Assembly (NCBI GenBank): GCA_963716455.1
Contig: CAVQTK010000001.1
Location: 1-49,130, forward strand
Direction: 5' to 3'
DNA: 49,130 nucleotides
Source: CAVQTK01 sp963716455
Lineage (GTDB): Bacteria; Pseudomonadota; Gammaproteobacteria; Coxiellales; Coxiellaceae
Below the pieces are notes generated by a model. The model ran no database searches, was not told the origin of the DNA, and saw only the letters and a program-made list of their open reading frames with translations. The position numbers were made by a program, and so were the translations under genes. This document shows positions 1 through 8,138 of the stretch, piece after piece. The first letter of the stretch is position 1; each line of letters starts with the position of its first letter.

Positions 1-107
1 GTCACAAATTCCCGAATGTTAAGATAATCCGGCAATAACATCATCGCTGCACTAGTCTTACGAGTGCCGTTTGGCCCGGCAATCATAACGACGTGAGGCT
101 GCGACAT
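1..107 (-). CDS. Zeta-toxin-like P-loop protein, N-terminal fragment
   Basis: Only the first 35 codons are inside the window; the gene runs off the left edge. The minus-strand ATG at 107 opens a frame with MSQPHVVMIAGPNG near its start, then LLPDYLNIREFV. This layout (hydrophobic strand, GPNG loop, then a leucine/proline segment leading to an FVN-type motif) is typical of the zeta-toxin family of P-loop kinases. The Walker A loop reads GPNGTRKTS, so the glycine expected before the lysine is arginine, which may weaken nucleotide binding. An IS30-family element ends about 90 bp upstream of the start and could have displaced its promoter. The family call rests on a short stretch; the type of substrate is unknown. 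Confidence 0.5.
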   Translation of the reverse strand, partial: MSQPHVVMIAGPNGTRKTSAAMMLLPDYLNIREFV

Positions 108-197
108 GTTTCCACTCGATTCTAATATTCAATTTTAAAAAACTTTGATCCAAAACATAGCACCTATATAGCACCAAAAATTTTTTATTTTTGGCAA

Positions 198-1264
198 ATT
201 CTAATTTGAAGTGCGACAGTCTTAAACGTGGGATATATTCATGTTCTTACAAAAATGTGAATAGAGTAGCAAGGAGACTGCCGCATGGGAAAATGTCCCC
301 AATTGTCGATCACAGATCGACAACGTTTTTATGTGTTTCTAGAATGGGCTTGTCCCTGTCAGAAATAGCCCAAAAATTATCCCGGAATAGATCTACTCTT
401 TACCGAGAGCTGCATCGAAATCGAGAAGTTGAAGGATATCTACCGGGCCTTGCTCAACAAAAAGCAGGAGCCAAGCGAAAACGATTAGGTAAATTAGAAA
501 GAGATCTGGCCCTACATGAATATGTGATCCGGGGACTTAAAAAGGAGTGGAGTCCAGAACAAATTTCGGGGCGCATGAAATTTCAAAAATTAAATTATTA
601 TGCTTGTCATGAAACCATCTATCAGCATATTTATAAATCGAGCCATGAAAAACTTTATCACTATTTAGCTTATAAAAAGCCTAAACGACGCAGGCGTTAT
701 AGTCGAAAACCACATCTTTGTCGATATGGAAATATTCGATTAATCACACAAAGACCCGCCGCAATTAATACCAGAAAAAAATTCGGACATTGGGAGGGTG
801 ATTCTATTGCATTTAGTGGGACTAAAGAAAAAATGGTGACGACATTAGTTGAACGTAAATCCAGAATAGTTTTTTTAATAAAAAATAACCGAAAATATTC
901 GCGAGGCGTTATGGATAAGATAAAAAATAAATTTGAAACTTTTCCTAAAAAAATGCTAAGGACACTCACCTTTGATCAGGGGATTGAGTTTGCAGATTAC
1001 CCACATCTACAGAGCCAGACACAGTGCAAGGTGTATTACTGTCAAACCCATTCTCCTTGGCAAAAAGGAAGTAATGAAAACATGAATGGACGACTAAGAC
1101 GCTATTTGCCCAGAGAGGTTGAGATTGATAAAATAACACAGGAGGAGCTAGATATATTGGCCGAGAAAATGAACCGGCTTCCAAGGAAATGTCTCGGATT
1201 TAAAACTCCAAAAGAGATATTTATTCAACAACTTAAAAATGATTGTCGCACTTGGGGCTAGAAT
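198..1264 (+). mobile_element. IS30-family insertion sequence, about 1.07 kb
   Basis: The element is bounded by imperfect terminal inverted repeats of 24 bp, at 198-221 and 1241-1264. They match at 18 of 24 positions and share ATTCTA at the tip and AAGTGCGACA inside. It holds one transposase gene with the IS30 DDE signature, and the length fits the IS30 family. I see no clear flanking target duplication. It lies between the start of a zeta-like gene and a tRNA-Thr gene. The transposase frame is broken near its start, so this copy is probably immobile on its own. Confidence 0.8.
285..1261 (+). pseudogene. IS30-family transposase, frameshifted near the N-terminus
   Basis: The main frame carries the IS30 catalytic core: first Asp in HWEGDSI, second Asp in TFDQGIEF, and Glu in GSNENMNGRLRRYLP. 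An N-terminal helix-turn-helix region reads LSLSEIAQKLSRNRSTLYRE. The best start is ATG 285, which has AAGGAG at 271-276 eight bases upstream. That frame reads MGKCPQLSITDRQRFYVFLEW and then runs into a stop. The core frame takes over at 347 if one G is restored in the GGG run at 346-348, giving the continuous LEWGLSLSEIA expected of the family. A TTG-initiated frame from 191 would begin outside the inverted repeat, so I reject that start. A programmed -1 slip is possible but nothing specific supports it. Confidence 0.75.
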
Positions 1265-1303
1265 CCGCCTTTAAGAGATGTTCTAAGTATTTGATTTTAT
1301 TGA

Positions 1304-1376
1304 AGCTGGCGATCCGAATTGAACGGACGACCGGCTGATTACAAATCAGCTGCTCTACCGACTGAGCTACGCCAGC
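1304..1376 (-). tRNA. tRNA-Thr (anticodon UGU)
   Basis: The minus strand folds into a full cloverleaf. It has a perfect 7-bp acceptor stem (GCTGGCG with CGCCAGC), a D-arm closed by GCTC/GAGC, a 5-bp anticodon stem GCTGA/TCAGC with loop TTTGTAA, and a T-arm GTCCG/CGGAT around TTCAATT. The anticodon TGT reads ACA threonine codons. The base at 1304 gives a U discriminator and the next bases are TCA, so CCA is not encoded in full and would be added after transcription. The gene lies just downstream of the IS30 element and is intact. Confidence 0.95.
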
Positions 1377-1507
1377 AAATTAAGTTATTACCGTTGTTTT
1401 TAATAAATTTGTTATAAAAAAACCATTGTAGGTAAATTTTCTTTTAAATGCAATTTAGAGCAACATTAAGCCATAAGAAACCTAGACTAAGCTTTTCGTC
1501 GGCTAAT

Positions 1508-3457
1508 CTATTCTGTTACTTGTACGAGTAATTGGTTTAACCCTTTAACAAAGCTAGCAGGATCAGTTAGCTGCTCTCCTTCTGCTAATAAGGCTTGCCC
1601 TAAAAGTATGTCTGCCCATTTGGAAATTTTTTGTTCATCTTGCAAATTTTTTATCTTTATTAGCAATAGGTGGTCAGGGTTTAATTCAAGTATAGGTTTA
1701 GATTCAGGAACCGATTGGCCAGCGGCTTTTAGCAGACGCTGCATATGCCCACTTAATTCACCTTCATCAAACACTACGCACGCTGGAGAATCTACTAGTC
1801 GAGAAGTTAAACGTACTTCTTTAACCTTCCCCTCTAAAGCTGCTTTAATCTTTTCTAACATATCAGCAAATGTAGTAGCTTTTTCTTCTGTTTGTTGCTG
1901 TATTTCTTTATCCTCTGCTTTTTCGAAATCTAATTTACCTTTAGAAATCGATTGCAGTTTTTTCCCTTCAAATTCGGTGAGATGTGCAACTAACCATTCA
2001 TCGACTCTATCGGATAACAATAATACCTCAATATTTTTCTTGCGAAAAACTTCTAATAGCGGGCTACTTTTCGCAGCTAAATAAGATTCTGCTATCAAAT
2101 AATAAATCTTATCCTGTCCTTCTTGCATACGTGAGACATAATCCGCTAAAGAAATATCTTGGAGCTCATGGCCAGTATGAGTAGAAGCAAAGCGCAGTAA
2201 TTTTGCTAATCGTTGGCGGTTAGTAAAATCTTCTCCCGGCCCTTCTTTCAAGAGTTGGCCAAATTCGCGCCAAAATTTAGCGTAAGTTTCTTTTTCATCT
2301 TGCGCTAATTTTTCTAGTAAATCTAAGATGCGTTTTACGGAACCTGAACGAATTTTTTCGATGCTTTGATCGGATTGTAAAATTTCGCGAGAAACATTTA
2401 AAGGTAAATCATTTGCGTCTACTATTCCTTTCACGAAACGTAAATAAAGTGGCATGAAATGTTCAGCATCATCCATTATGAACACACGTTTAACGTAAAG
2501 CTTTAAACCACGTTGATATTCACGTTGCCATAAATCAAATGGAGCGCGAGCCGGAATATAGAGTAAGCTGGTATATTCTAACTTACCTTCTACTTTATTA
2601 TGCGTCCATGCTAATGGGTCTTCGAAGTCATGAGCAATATGCTTATATAATTCTTTATATTCTTCATCTTTAATTTCATTTTTCGGCAAAGTCCATAAGG
2701 CACTGGCCCGATTAACCACTTCTTCAGCCGGAATCACTATTTCATCTACTTTAGATTCCTCGCCTTCCCTGCTCGCTTTCATTTCTTTTTTATTATCTGC
2801 CGGGCCTTCCGGTTTTTTCATGACAATTGGCAAGGTAATGTGATCTGAATATTTCGTTATAATACTACGTAATCGATATTCGTCTAAAAATTCAGCGCTT
2901 TCTTTTTTAAGATAGAGAGTGACTTCGGTGCCTCGCCGAGAATAATTAATATTCTGTACAGTGTATTGGCCTTGGCCGTCTGATTCCCACTTAACACCTT
3001 GGTCAAATTGCATGCCGGCACGGCGAGTTCTTACCACTACATTATCTGCTACAACAAAAGTAGAATAGAATCCCACTCCAAATTGGCCAATTAGTCCAGA
3101 ACCTTGTGCATTTTTATTTTCTATAGCTTCACGAAAAGCGCGTGTACCAGACTTAGCAATAGTTCCTAGATTTTGCACCACCTCTTCACGATTCATACCA
3201 ATACCATTATCGCGCACAGTAATAGTTTGATTTTCTTTATCAAAGTCAACCCAAATTTTTAGATCCGAATCATCTTCATACAAAGCCGAATCAGTTAGAG
3301 CCTCATAGCGTAATTTATCCGCAGCATCTGAGGCATTGGAAATTAATTCACGTAAGAAAATTTCTGAATTACTATAGAGAGAACGTGCTACTAAGCTTAA
3401 TAATTGTTTTACTTCAGCTTCAAAAGATAATGTTTCTGCTTGGGCTGCAACTGGCAT
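1508..3457 (-). CDS. htpG: Chaperone HtpG (bacterial Hsp90)
   Basis: ATP-dependent cytosolic chaperone of the Hsp90 family that works as a dimer with DnaK in refolding clients. The N-terminal GHKL ATPase domain shows SNSEIFLRELISNASDA, the DNGIGM motif and GQFGVGFYS. The middle domain contains LPLNVSREILQ, and the C-terminal dimerisation domain follows. At 649 residues it is slightly longer than the E. coli protein, partly through a charged Lys/Glu-rich linker after LPIVMKKPEGPADNKKE. I chose ATG 3457 because GAGGAG stands eight bases upstream; an ATG eight codons earlier lacks a site. A copy of repeat family A fills the upstream region, so the promoter must lie in or beyond it. No neighbour forms an obvious operon with it. 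Confidence 0.97.
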   Translation of the reverse strand: MPVAAQAETLSFEAEVKQLLSLVARSLYSNSEIFLRELISNASDAADKLRYEALTDSALYEDDSDLKIWVDFDKENQTITVRDNGIGMNREEVVQNLGTIAKSGTRAFREAIENKNAQGSGLIGQFGVGFYSTFVVADNVVVRTRRAGMQFDQGVKWESDGQGQYTVQNINYSRRGTEVTLYLKKESAEFLDEYRLRSIITKYSDHITLPIVMKKPEGPADNKKEMKASREGEESKVDEIVIPAEEVVNRASALWTLPKNEIKDEEYKELYKHIAHDFEDPLAWTHNKVEGKLEYTSLLYIPARAPFDLWQREYQRGLKLYVKRVFIMDDAEHFMPLYLRFVKGIVDANDLPLNVSREILQSDQSIEKIRSGSVKRILDLLEKLAQDEKETYAKFWREFGQLLKEGPGEDFTNRQRLAKLLRFASTHTGHELQDISLADYVSRMQEGQDKIYYLIAESYLAAKSSPLLEVFRKKNIEVLLLSDRVDEWLVAHLTEFEGKKLQSISKGKLDFEKAEDKEIQQQTEEKATTFADMLEKIKAALEGKVKEVRLTSRLVDSPACVVFDEGELSGHMQRLLKAAGQSVPESKPILELNPDHLLLIKIKNLQDEQKISKWADILLGQALLAEGEQLTDPASFVKGLNQLLVQVTE

Positions 3458-3490
3458 TTTTAAACTCCTCTTTATTGGCATTAATACAAT

Positions 3491-3584
3491 GGACTTCTTT
3501 CCAAACCTTCATTTTTTGATCTACTGACGTCGCCTTGTATTCGGTTACAGGACTAAGCCAAAATAGGGTTTGGAAAGAAGTCTA
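3491..3584. repeat. Dispersed inverted-repeat element, family A copy 1
   Basis: A stretch of about 93 bp begins GACTTCTTTCCAAACCT (3492-3508) and ends with its near-exact reverse complement (3566-3582). Related copies lie at 37052-37132 and 46099-46259. They share the ends and inner blocks such as ACTG and CCAAAATA. It has no coding potential and sits about 35 bp upstream of the htpG start, on its promoter side. The layout resembles a small non-autonomous (MITE-like) element. Confidence 0.75.
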
Positions 3585-3636
3585 GTGTAAAGATGGGGAT
3601 AAAGGTTTAGCATTTCAAGGTTAATATCCGCTCCTT

Positions 3637-4371
3637 TTAGACTGGGAATTGGACAGATACATTAGCTATAAAAATATGTGCTGCCGGAGCAGCATCTTGA
3701 TTGACCTTAAATTCTCTGAAAGAAGAAAAAGAAGCAAGAAAACTGTCATTAGGTGGCACAAATAAATATTCTGCACCTATAGAAACCGGTAGTTGATATA
3801 AAAATGTATATGTAAAATTATAATCTATCCCCGTACCGAAAATTACTGACCAGTAATTTCCAGAGGGGCTATCCATATGCTTATGCCCATAAATGCTATT
3901 ACCATGATGGCCAATGCCTCGAAAAACCGGCCCTATTTTTCCATAAATAGAAAAACGTTCATGTTCAGGGATATAGCTACGAATAGTGCCCGCGGCATAC
4001 ATAATCCAAGAAGTAGTAGAATCTGTTTCATTAGAAAAAATATTTTCATGATGATTTTTTAATTTTTGATCCTCTCTTGGTAGTCCATACATTCCTGCTT
4101 CAAATCCAAGGTATGGAATAGCTTGATATCCAATTTTTATTCCATATGCCAACCCTCCATTACTCCCATTTGCTGCTAGCCCACTTTCTTGAATCAAATT
4201 AGTCCAATCAGATAACCCATATCCTGCTGCAATGCTGACATAAACAAAAGAATTAAAAACTGGAGGTGGGCAAAGAATTCCAAAGAATCGTTCAGGTCCA
4301 CCAGCATAGGCAGGTGCAGATGTAATTTCTAAAATAATTGCAGTTATAAAAAACAATCGTTTTAAAAACAT
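3637..4371 (-). CDS. Outer-membrane beta-barrel protein, paralogue 1
   Basis: Predicted exported outer-membrane protein of 244 residues. It begins MFLKRLFFITAIILEI, a basic n-region plus hydrophobic core, and the likely signal-peptidase site follows AYA before GGPERF. The rest alternates polar and hydrophobic or aromatic residues as in small barrels (FVYVSIAAGYGLSDW, LGFEAGMYGLP, FSIYGKIGPVFRG, VSIGAEYLFVPP) and ends in NVSVQFPV. ATG 4371 is preferred over the upstream start because AAGGA lies just before it and the signal peptide then starts cleanly. The next gene upstream encodes a clear paralogue, so the pair arose by tandem duplication. Ligand and exact family are not recognised; OmpA-like or porin-like is the closest description. 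Confidence 0.75.
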   Translation of the reverse strand: MFLKRLFFITAIILEITSAPAYAGGPERFFGILCPPPVFNSFVYVSIAAGYGLSDWTNLIQESGLAANGSNGGLAYGIKIGYQAIPYLGFEAGMYGLPREDQKLKNHHENIFSNETDSTTSWIMYAAGTIRSYIPEHERFSIYGKIGPVFRGIGHHGNSIYGHKHMDSPSGNYWSVIFGTGIDYNFTYTFLYQLPVSIGAEYLFVPPNDSFLASFSSFREFKVNQDAAPAAHIFIANVSVQFPV

Positions 4372-4602
4372 TTTTTCGTCCTTGATTGATTTAATTATTT
4401 GCCGTGGTGTCCCCATAGAGATAGAGACGTAAAATACCAGACAATAGTTAAAATAAGCAAATAGAAAGAACTATAGGGTGAGCTTAAGGATTATTAAGGA
4501 GCAGTTTCCTGCTCCCTAATAATTAAGACAAATTCATTCTGCATGAGGATTAGCCATAAAATCATCGATCATCCCACATGCTTTTAGAACGAGTCTCTAA
4601 AC

Positions 4603-5371
4603 TTACACAGCGAAGTGAACACTTACGTTTGCAACTCCAATGTGAGCAGCAGGAGCAGCATTTTTGTTAAGAACTTTCCCGTCAACTTCTTTAACGTCAT
4701 TTCCTACGTCACTTAAATTTAAAAAGCTTTGATTGGAAGGAACAAACAAATATTCTACACCAACCGAAACGGGAAGGTGATAAGCAGCTAAATCATAGTC
4801 AATACCACTACCAAAAATCACTGTCCAATAATGACCTGTTCTAGACTCATCGCCTGTAAGATAACCTTTATCGTACACTTTTATAGTGTGGCTAACGCTG
4901 CGATATACTGGACCAATTTTTCCGTAAACAGATAAATTTTCATTACCAAAAAGCGAAGCGCGTAATGTTCCAGCTGCATAAGCAATCCAGGAGTTAAAAT
5001 GGCCATCAATTTTAGTATCTACACCTCGAATTTGAGCAAAATTTAAATTTGAAAATTTAAAATCAAAATCGGATCTGGGCAACACATAACCGCCAACTTC
5101 TAAACCAAAATGCTCTCTTGCTTGATAACCTAATTTACCACCATAGACAAAGCCATCGTTATCTACGTTGTGAATTAAACCAGAAGCAATAAAGTTTTTC
5201 CAATCTGAATTGGCATAACCGCCAGCAATACCGGCATAAAAGGAAGGGGTAAACCCACGAACTTCAGAAGGGGGAGGAGTCAATACATCAGATCCACCCG
5301 CATAACTGTTGGTAATACTTACCGCAGTAAAACTCTGCAGCACCTAAAATTAAAAGTTTCTTTAAAAACAT
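4603..5371 (-). pseudogene. Outer-membrane beta-barrel protein, paralogue 2, signal peptide frameshifted
   Basis: The body (about 246 codons from 5343) matches paralogue 1 block for block: SFYAGIAGGYANSDWKNF, LGYQAREHFGLEVGGY, SVYGKIGPVYRSV, VSVGVEYLFVPSNQSF and a NVSVHFAV end. The expected start is ATG 5371, with GAGGAG a few bases upstream. It encodes MFLKKLLIL, nearly identical to the paralogue, then leaves the frame. The body frame resumes at 5343 as VLQSFTAVSITNSYAGG, which completes a normal signal peptide if one base is removed near 5344-5348. The only in-frame start, GTG 5343, has no ribosome-binding site and would give a signal peptide without its basic region. It is therefore broken, phase-variable, or contains a sequencing error. 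Confidence 0.75.
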
Positions 5372-5510
5372 ACCATTCTCCTCTTAAAGTTTATATTTAA
5401 CTTCCATGACGTCTAATTCGTTGCAATACTTCCATTACTGCAAAAGCTATTGGCCGATCATAATAATAGCAAATTTGTCAAAATGCAACCTTATAGCGTT
5501 TTCTCTTAAT

Positions 5511-5604
5511 ATGGAAAACGCTATCTCTGTTTCGATGCTGCGCTTGGCCAAGCCGATACCCGCACTCCCGCTTAAGAATGCCCCTCATCGCGTAAGGTTT
5601 TCTG
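5511..5604. repeat. Dispersed repeat, family B copy 1
   Basis: About 90 bp matches 44470-44579 closely at both ends. They share GGAAAACGCTATCT, GTTTCGATGCTGCGCT, AAGCCGAT and CATCGCGTAAGGTTTT, with an unlike middle. This copy fills the gap between the outer-membrane paralogue and the end of recG, and ends right at the recG stop codon. I see no protein in it. Its role is unknown; a terminator or small mobile element is possible. Confidence 0.7.
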
Positions 5605-7698
5605 TTATACTTGATTATAATTGTTTGCTTTAGGAAACCAGCGAGAAATGAGTTTGGGAAGGCAATGAGAAAAATTGTCAACTAAATAACGGCTAGCAGA
5701 ATGAACTTTCGGTAACAAAGCCTGATCACGAGTTAGATCAGCAACTTTAAATTGCAGGGATCCGGCTTGCCGGGCGCCTAATACCTCACCTGGACCACGC
5801 ATGGCTAAATCTTCTCGAGCGATTAAAAATCCGTCCTGGGTGCTGTGCATTACTTGCAAACGTCGATAAGCTAAAGAAGATAAAGGAGACCTAAATAGAA
5901 GTATGCAGTAACTTTCAGTTGCACCACGACCAACTCGCCCCCTTAATTGATGTAATTGTGACAATCCTAACCGCTCTGAATTTTCGATAATCATAAGACT
6001 GGCATTAGGAACATCTACGCCAACTTCAATAACAGTTGTTGCCACCAATAAATCAATCTCAGCTTTTTTAAAGCTTAACATTTGCGCCACTTTGTTTTCC
6101 GCTGATAAACGTCCATGAATTAATCCAATACGTAATTCTGGAAGTTGCACCTGCAACTCACGAGCAGTCGCCTCAGCAGCCTGACACTGCAGGACTTCAG
6201 AGTCTTCTATTAATATACATACCCAATATGCTTGGCGTCCTTGTTGACAAGCATATCTCACTCGTTCCATCACTTGCTGTCGGCGGTTACTTGATATTAA
6301 TGTCGTGGTCACAGGTATGCGTCCCGGAGGAAGCTCATCTATTACTGAAATATCTAAATCAGCATAAATTAACATCGCCAAAGTACGTGGAATGGGCGTG
6401 GCGCTCATAATCAATTGATGCGGATAGTGGTTACCCAATTTGCCTTTTTCTACCAAAGCCAACCGCTGGTCTACCCCAAAACGATGCTGCTCATCAATAA
6501 TCACTAGAGTTAAGTGCATAAAGCAAATTTCTTCTTGAAATAATGCATGGGTTCCAATAATGACTTGATCTTGTCCTTGAACAATACGTTGCAGTAATTT
6601 TTTGCGTAATGCTGCAGGTTGCTTTCCCCCTAGATAACTGACCTGAATTCCTAACGGCTGTAACCATCTGCAAAAATTATCTTTATGTTGCTCAGCTAGT
6701 AATTCCGTAGGCGCCATCAGTGCTACTTGAGTTCCTTGCGCCACAGCTCGTAATAAAATTAGCGCTGCGACAACGGTTTTTCCTGAACCGACATCACCCT
6801 GTAACAACCGCAACATGGGATAAGGTTGTGACAAATCTGCATCAATTTCTGTGATGACACGTTGTTGTGCTGCAGTTAATGCAAATCCTAAATTTTTCAA
6901 AAAATTCTGACGCAATTCAGATGCATCATTCAATTGAGGAGCATGTAATTTGCGAATTTGACTGCGTCTTTGCTGTAAACTGAGTTGATGTGCAATCAAT
7001 TCTTCAAAAGCCAGTCGTTGTTGCATGATATGATTACCTGACTGTAATAATGTTACATCGGTTTGAGGCGGAGGGTGATGAACAAACCGTAAGGCAGTTA
7101 TTAAATCGGCCAGCTGAAATTGTTCTAGAAGCTCAAATGGTAAAAGTTCAACAGACTTAAAGTATGGCAACTTTTCTAATGCTTGATTTATTAAATGACG
7201 TAATCGAGACTGCGATAAGCCTTGCGTGCTTGGGTAAATAGGTGTTAGGTATTCTTCTAATGGTAGCTCATCGGCAGCATAAATTAATCGATATTCAGGA
7301 TGAATGAGCTCTAAACCTTGATAATAACCCCGTCGCACTTCTCCAAAACAGCGTAATCGTAATCCAATTTGCGATAATTGTATTTTTTGTTGCGCATTAA
7401 AATGAAAAAACCGTAACTGGATGTTCCCTGTCGAATCACTAAATTGACAAAGTAAACTGGGCTTGCGTCCACCACTTACCAAAGCTGAGCATATTTGTCC
7501 CTCGATGAGAACTCGATCTCCTTCACGTAATAATCCTATTGGGGAAATGCGCGTTCGATCTTGGTAACGAATCGGTAAATAAAACAATAAATCTTCAATG
7601 GAAGTTATGCCTAATTTTTGCAAGAAAGCTAATGTTTGTGGACCAACTCCTGCTAGCTTCGTTAAAGGAAAGGATTCTACTTGCTCTCTTATGAGCAT
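5605..7698 (-). CDS. recG: ATP-dependent DNA helicase RecG
   Basis: Branch-migrating helicase that remodels stalled forks and Holliday junctions. The N-terminal wedge/OB domain is visible (LPIRYQDRTRISPI, then GDRVLIEGQI). The superfamily-2 motor carries Walker A GDVGSGKT near residue 300, DEQH near 402, the SATPIPRTLA motif, and the C-terminal helicase signature ATTVIEVGVDVPNAS with QLRGRVGRG. At 697 residues it is full length. Its ATG overlaps the stop codon of ridA by one base (TAATG), so the two are probably translationally coupled. The yicC-gmk-rpoZ-spoT-ridA-recG order is close to the gmk-rpoZ-spoT-trmH-recG order of enteric bacteria. Repeat family B abuts the 3' end. Confidence 0.97.
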   Translation of the reverse strand: MLIREQVESFPLTKLAGVGPQTLAFLQKLGITSIEDLLFYLPIRYQDRTRISPIGLLREGDRVLIEGQICSALVSGGRKPSLLCQFSDSTGNIQLRFFHFNAQQKIQLSQIGLRLRCFGEVRRGYYQGLELIHPEYRLIYAADELPLEEYLTPIYPSTQGLSQSRLRHLINQALEKLPYFKSVELLPFELLEQFQLADLITALRFVHHPPPQTDVTLLQSGNHIMQQRLAFEELIAHQLSLQQRRSQIRKLHAPQLNDASELRQNFLKNLGFALTAAQQRVITEIDADLSQPYPMLRLLQGDVGSGKTVVAALILLRAVAQGTQVALMAPTELLAEQHKDNFCRWLQPLGIQVSYLGGKQPAALRKKLLQRIVQGQDQVIIGTHALFQEEICFMHLTLVIIDEQHRFGVDQRLALVEKGKLGNHYPHQLIMSATPIPRTLAMLIYADLDISVIDELPPGRIPVTTTLISSNRRQQVMERVRYACQQGRQAYWVCILIEDSEVLQCQAAEATARELQVQLPELRIGLIHGRLSAENKVAQMLSFKKAEIDLLVATTVIEVGVDVPNASLMIIENSERLGLSQLHQLRGRVGRGATESYCILLFRSPLSSLAYRRLQVMHSTQDGFLIAREDLAMRGPGEVLGARQAGSLQFKVADLTRDQALLPKVHSASRYLVDNFSHCLPKLISRWFPKANNYNQV

Positions 7699-8081
7699 TA
7701 TTCAATCAGTTCCATGATGGCATCTATCTCCACTGCAGCTCCTTTAGGTAAAGCTGCTACTCCAATCACTGCACGAGCGGGATAGGGTTCTTCAAAGTAC
7801 TCCATCATTACCTCATTAATGATTGGAAAATCATTCATATCAAGTAGATAAATAGTCAGCTTAACCACTTGTGCTAAACTTCCTCCCGCCACAGTGACAA
7901 TGGCTTTGATATTATTCAATATTTGACGTATTTGATTCTTTAGGTCGCCTCCTGCCATTTGCATAGTTCCTGGAACCAAGGGAATCTGACCAGATAGATA
8001 CACCATGTTACCCGCTTTAACCGCTTGTGAGTAAGTTCCAATGGCGGCAGGCGCTAAAGAAGTATTGATTACTTGCTTCAC
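7698..8081 (-). CDS. ridA: RidA family enamine/imine deaminase
   Basis: Small cytosolic hydrolase of the RidA (YjgF/YER057c) family that clears reactive enamine intermediates released by PLP enzymes. The 127-residue length and the motifs AIGTYSQAVKAGNMVYLSGQIPL, FPIINEVMMEYF and PARAVIGVAALPKGAAVEIDAI are typical; the Arg in PARA is the conserved carboxylate-binding residue. The start codon is GTG 8081 with AAGGAG eight bases upstream; an ATG nearer the site is out of frame. It lies between spoT and recG, a place where RidA members often sit, and its stop overlaps the recG start. Confidence 0.93.
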   Translation of the reverse strand: MKQVINTSLAPAAIGTYSQAVKAGNMVYLSGQIPLVPGTMQMAGGDLKNQIRQILNNIKAIVTVAGGSLAQVVKLTIYLLDMNDFPIINEVMMEYFEEPYPARAVIGVAALPKGAAVEIDAIMELIE

Positions 8082-8138
8082 TTTTCATTCTCCTTTACAT
8101 GAATAACTGCTAGGGCAAATCAAATAATTGCCGATTTT

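Noticed and set aside
191..284. TTG start at 191 for the IS30 transposase.
   Set aside because: It lies outside the inverted repeat and adds residues foreign to the family; ATG 285 has a strong ribosome-binding site.
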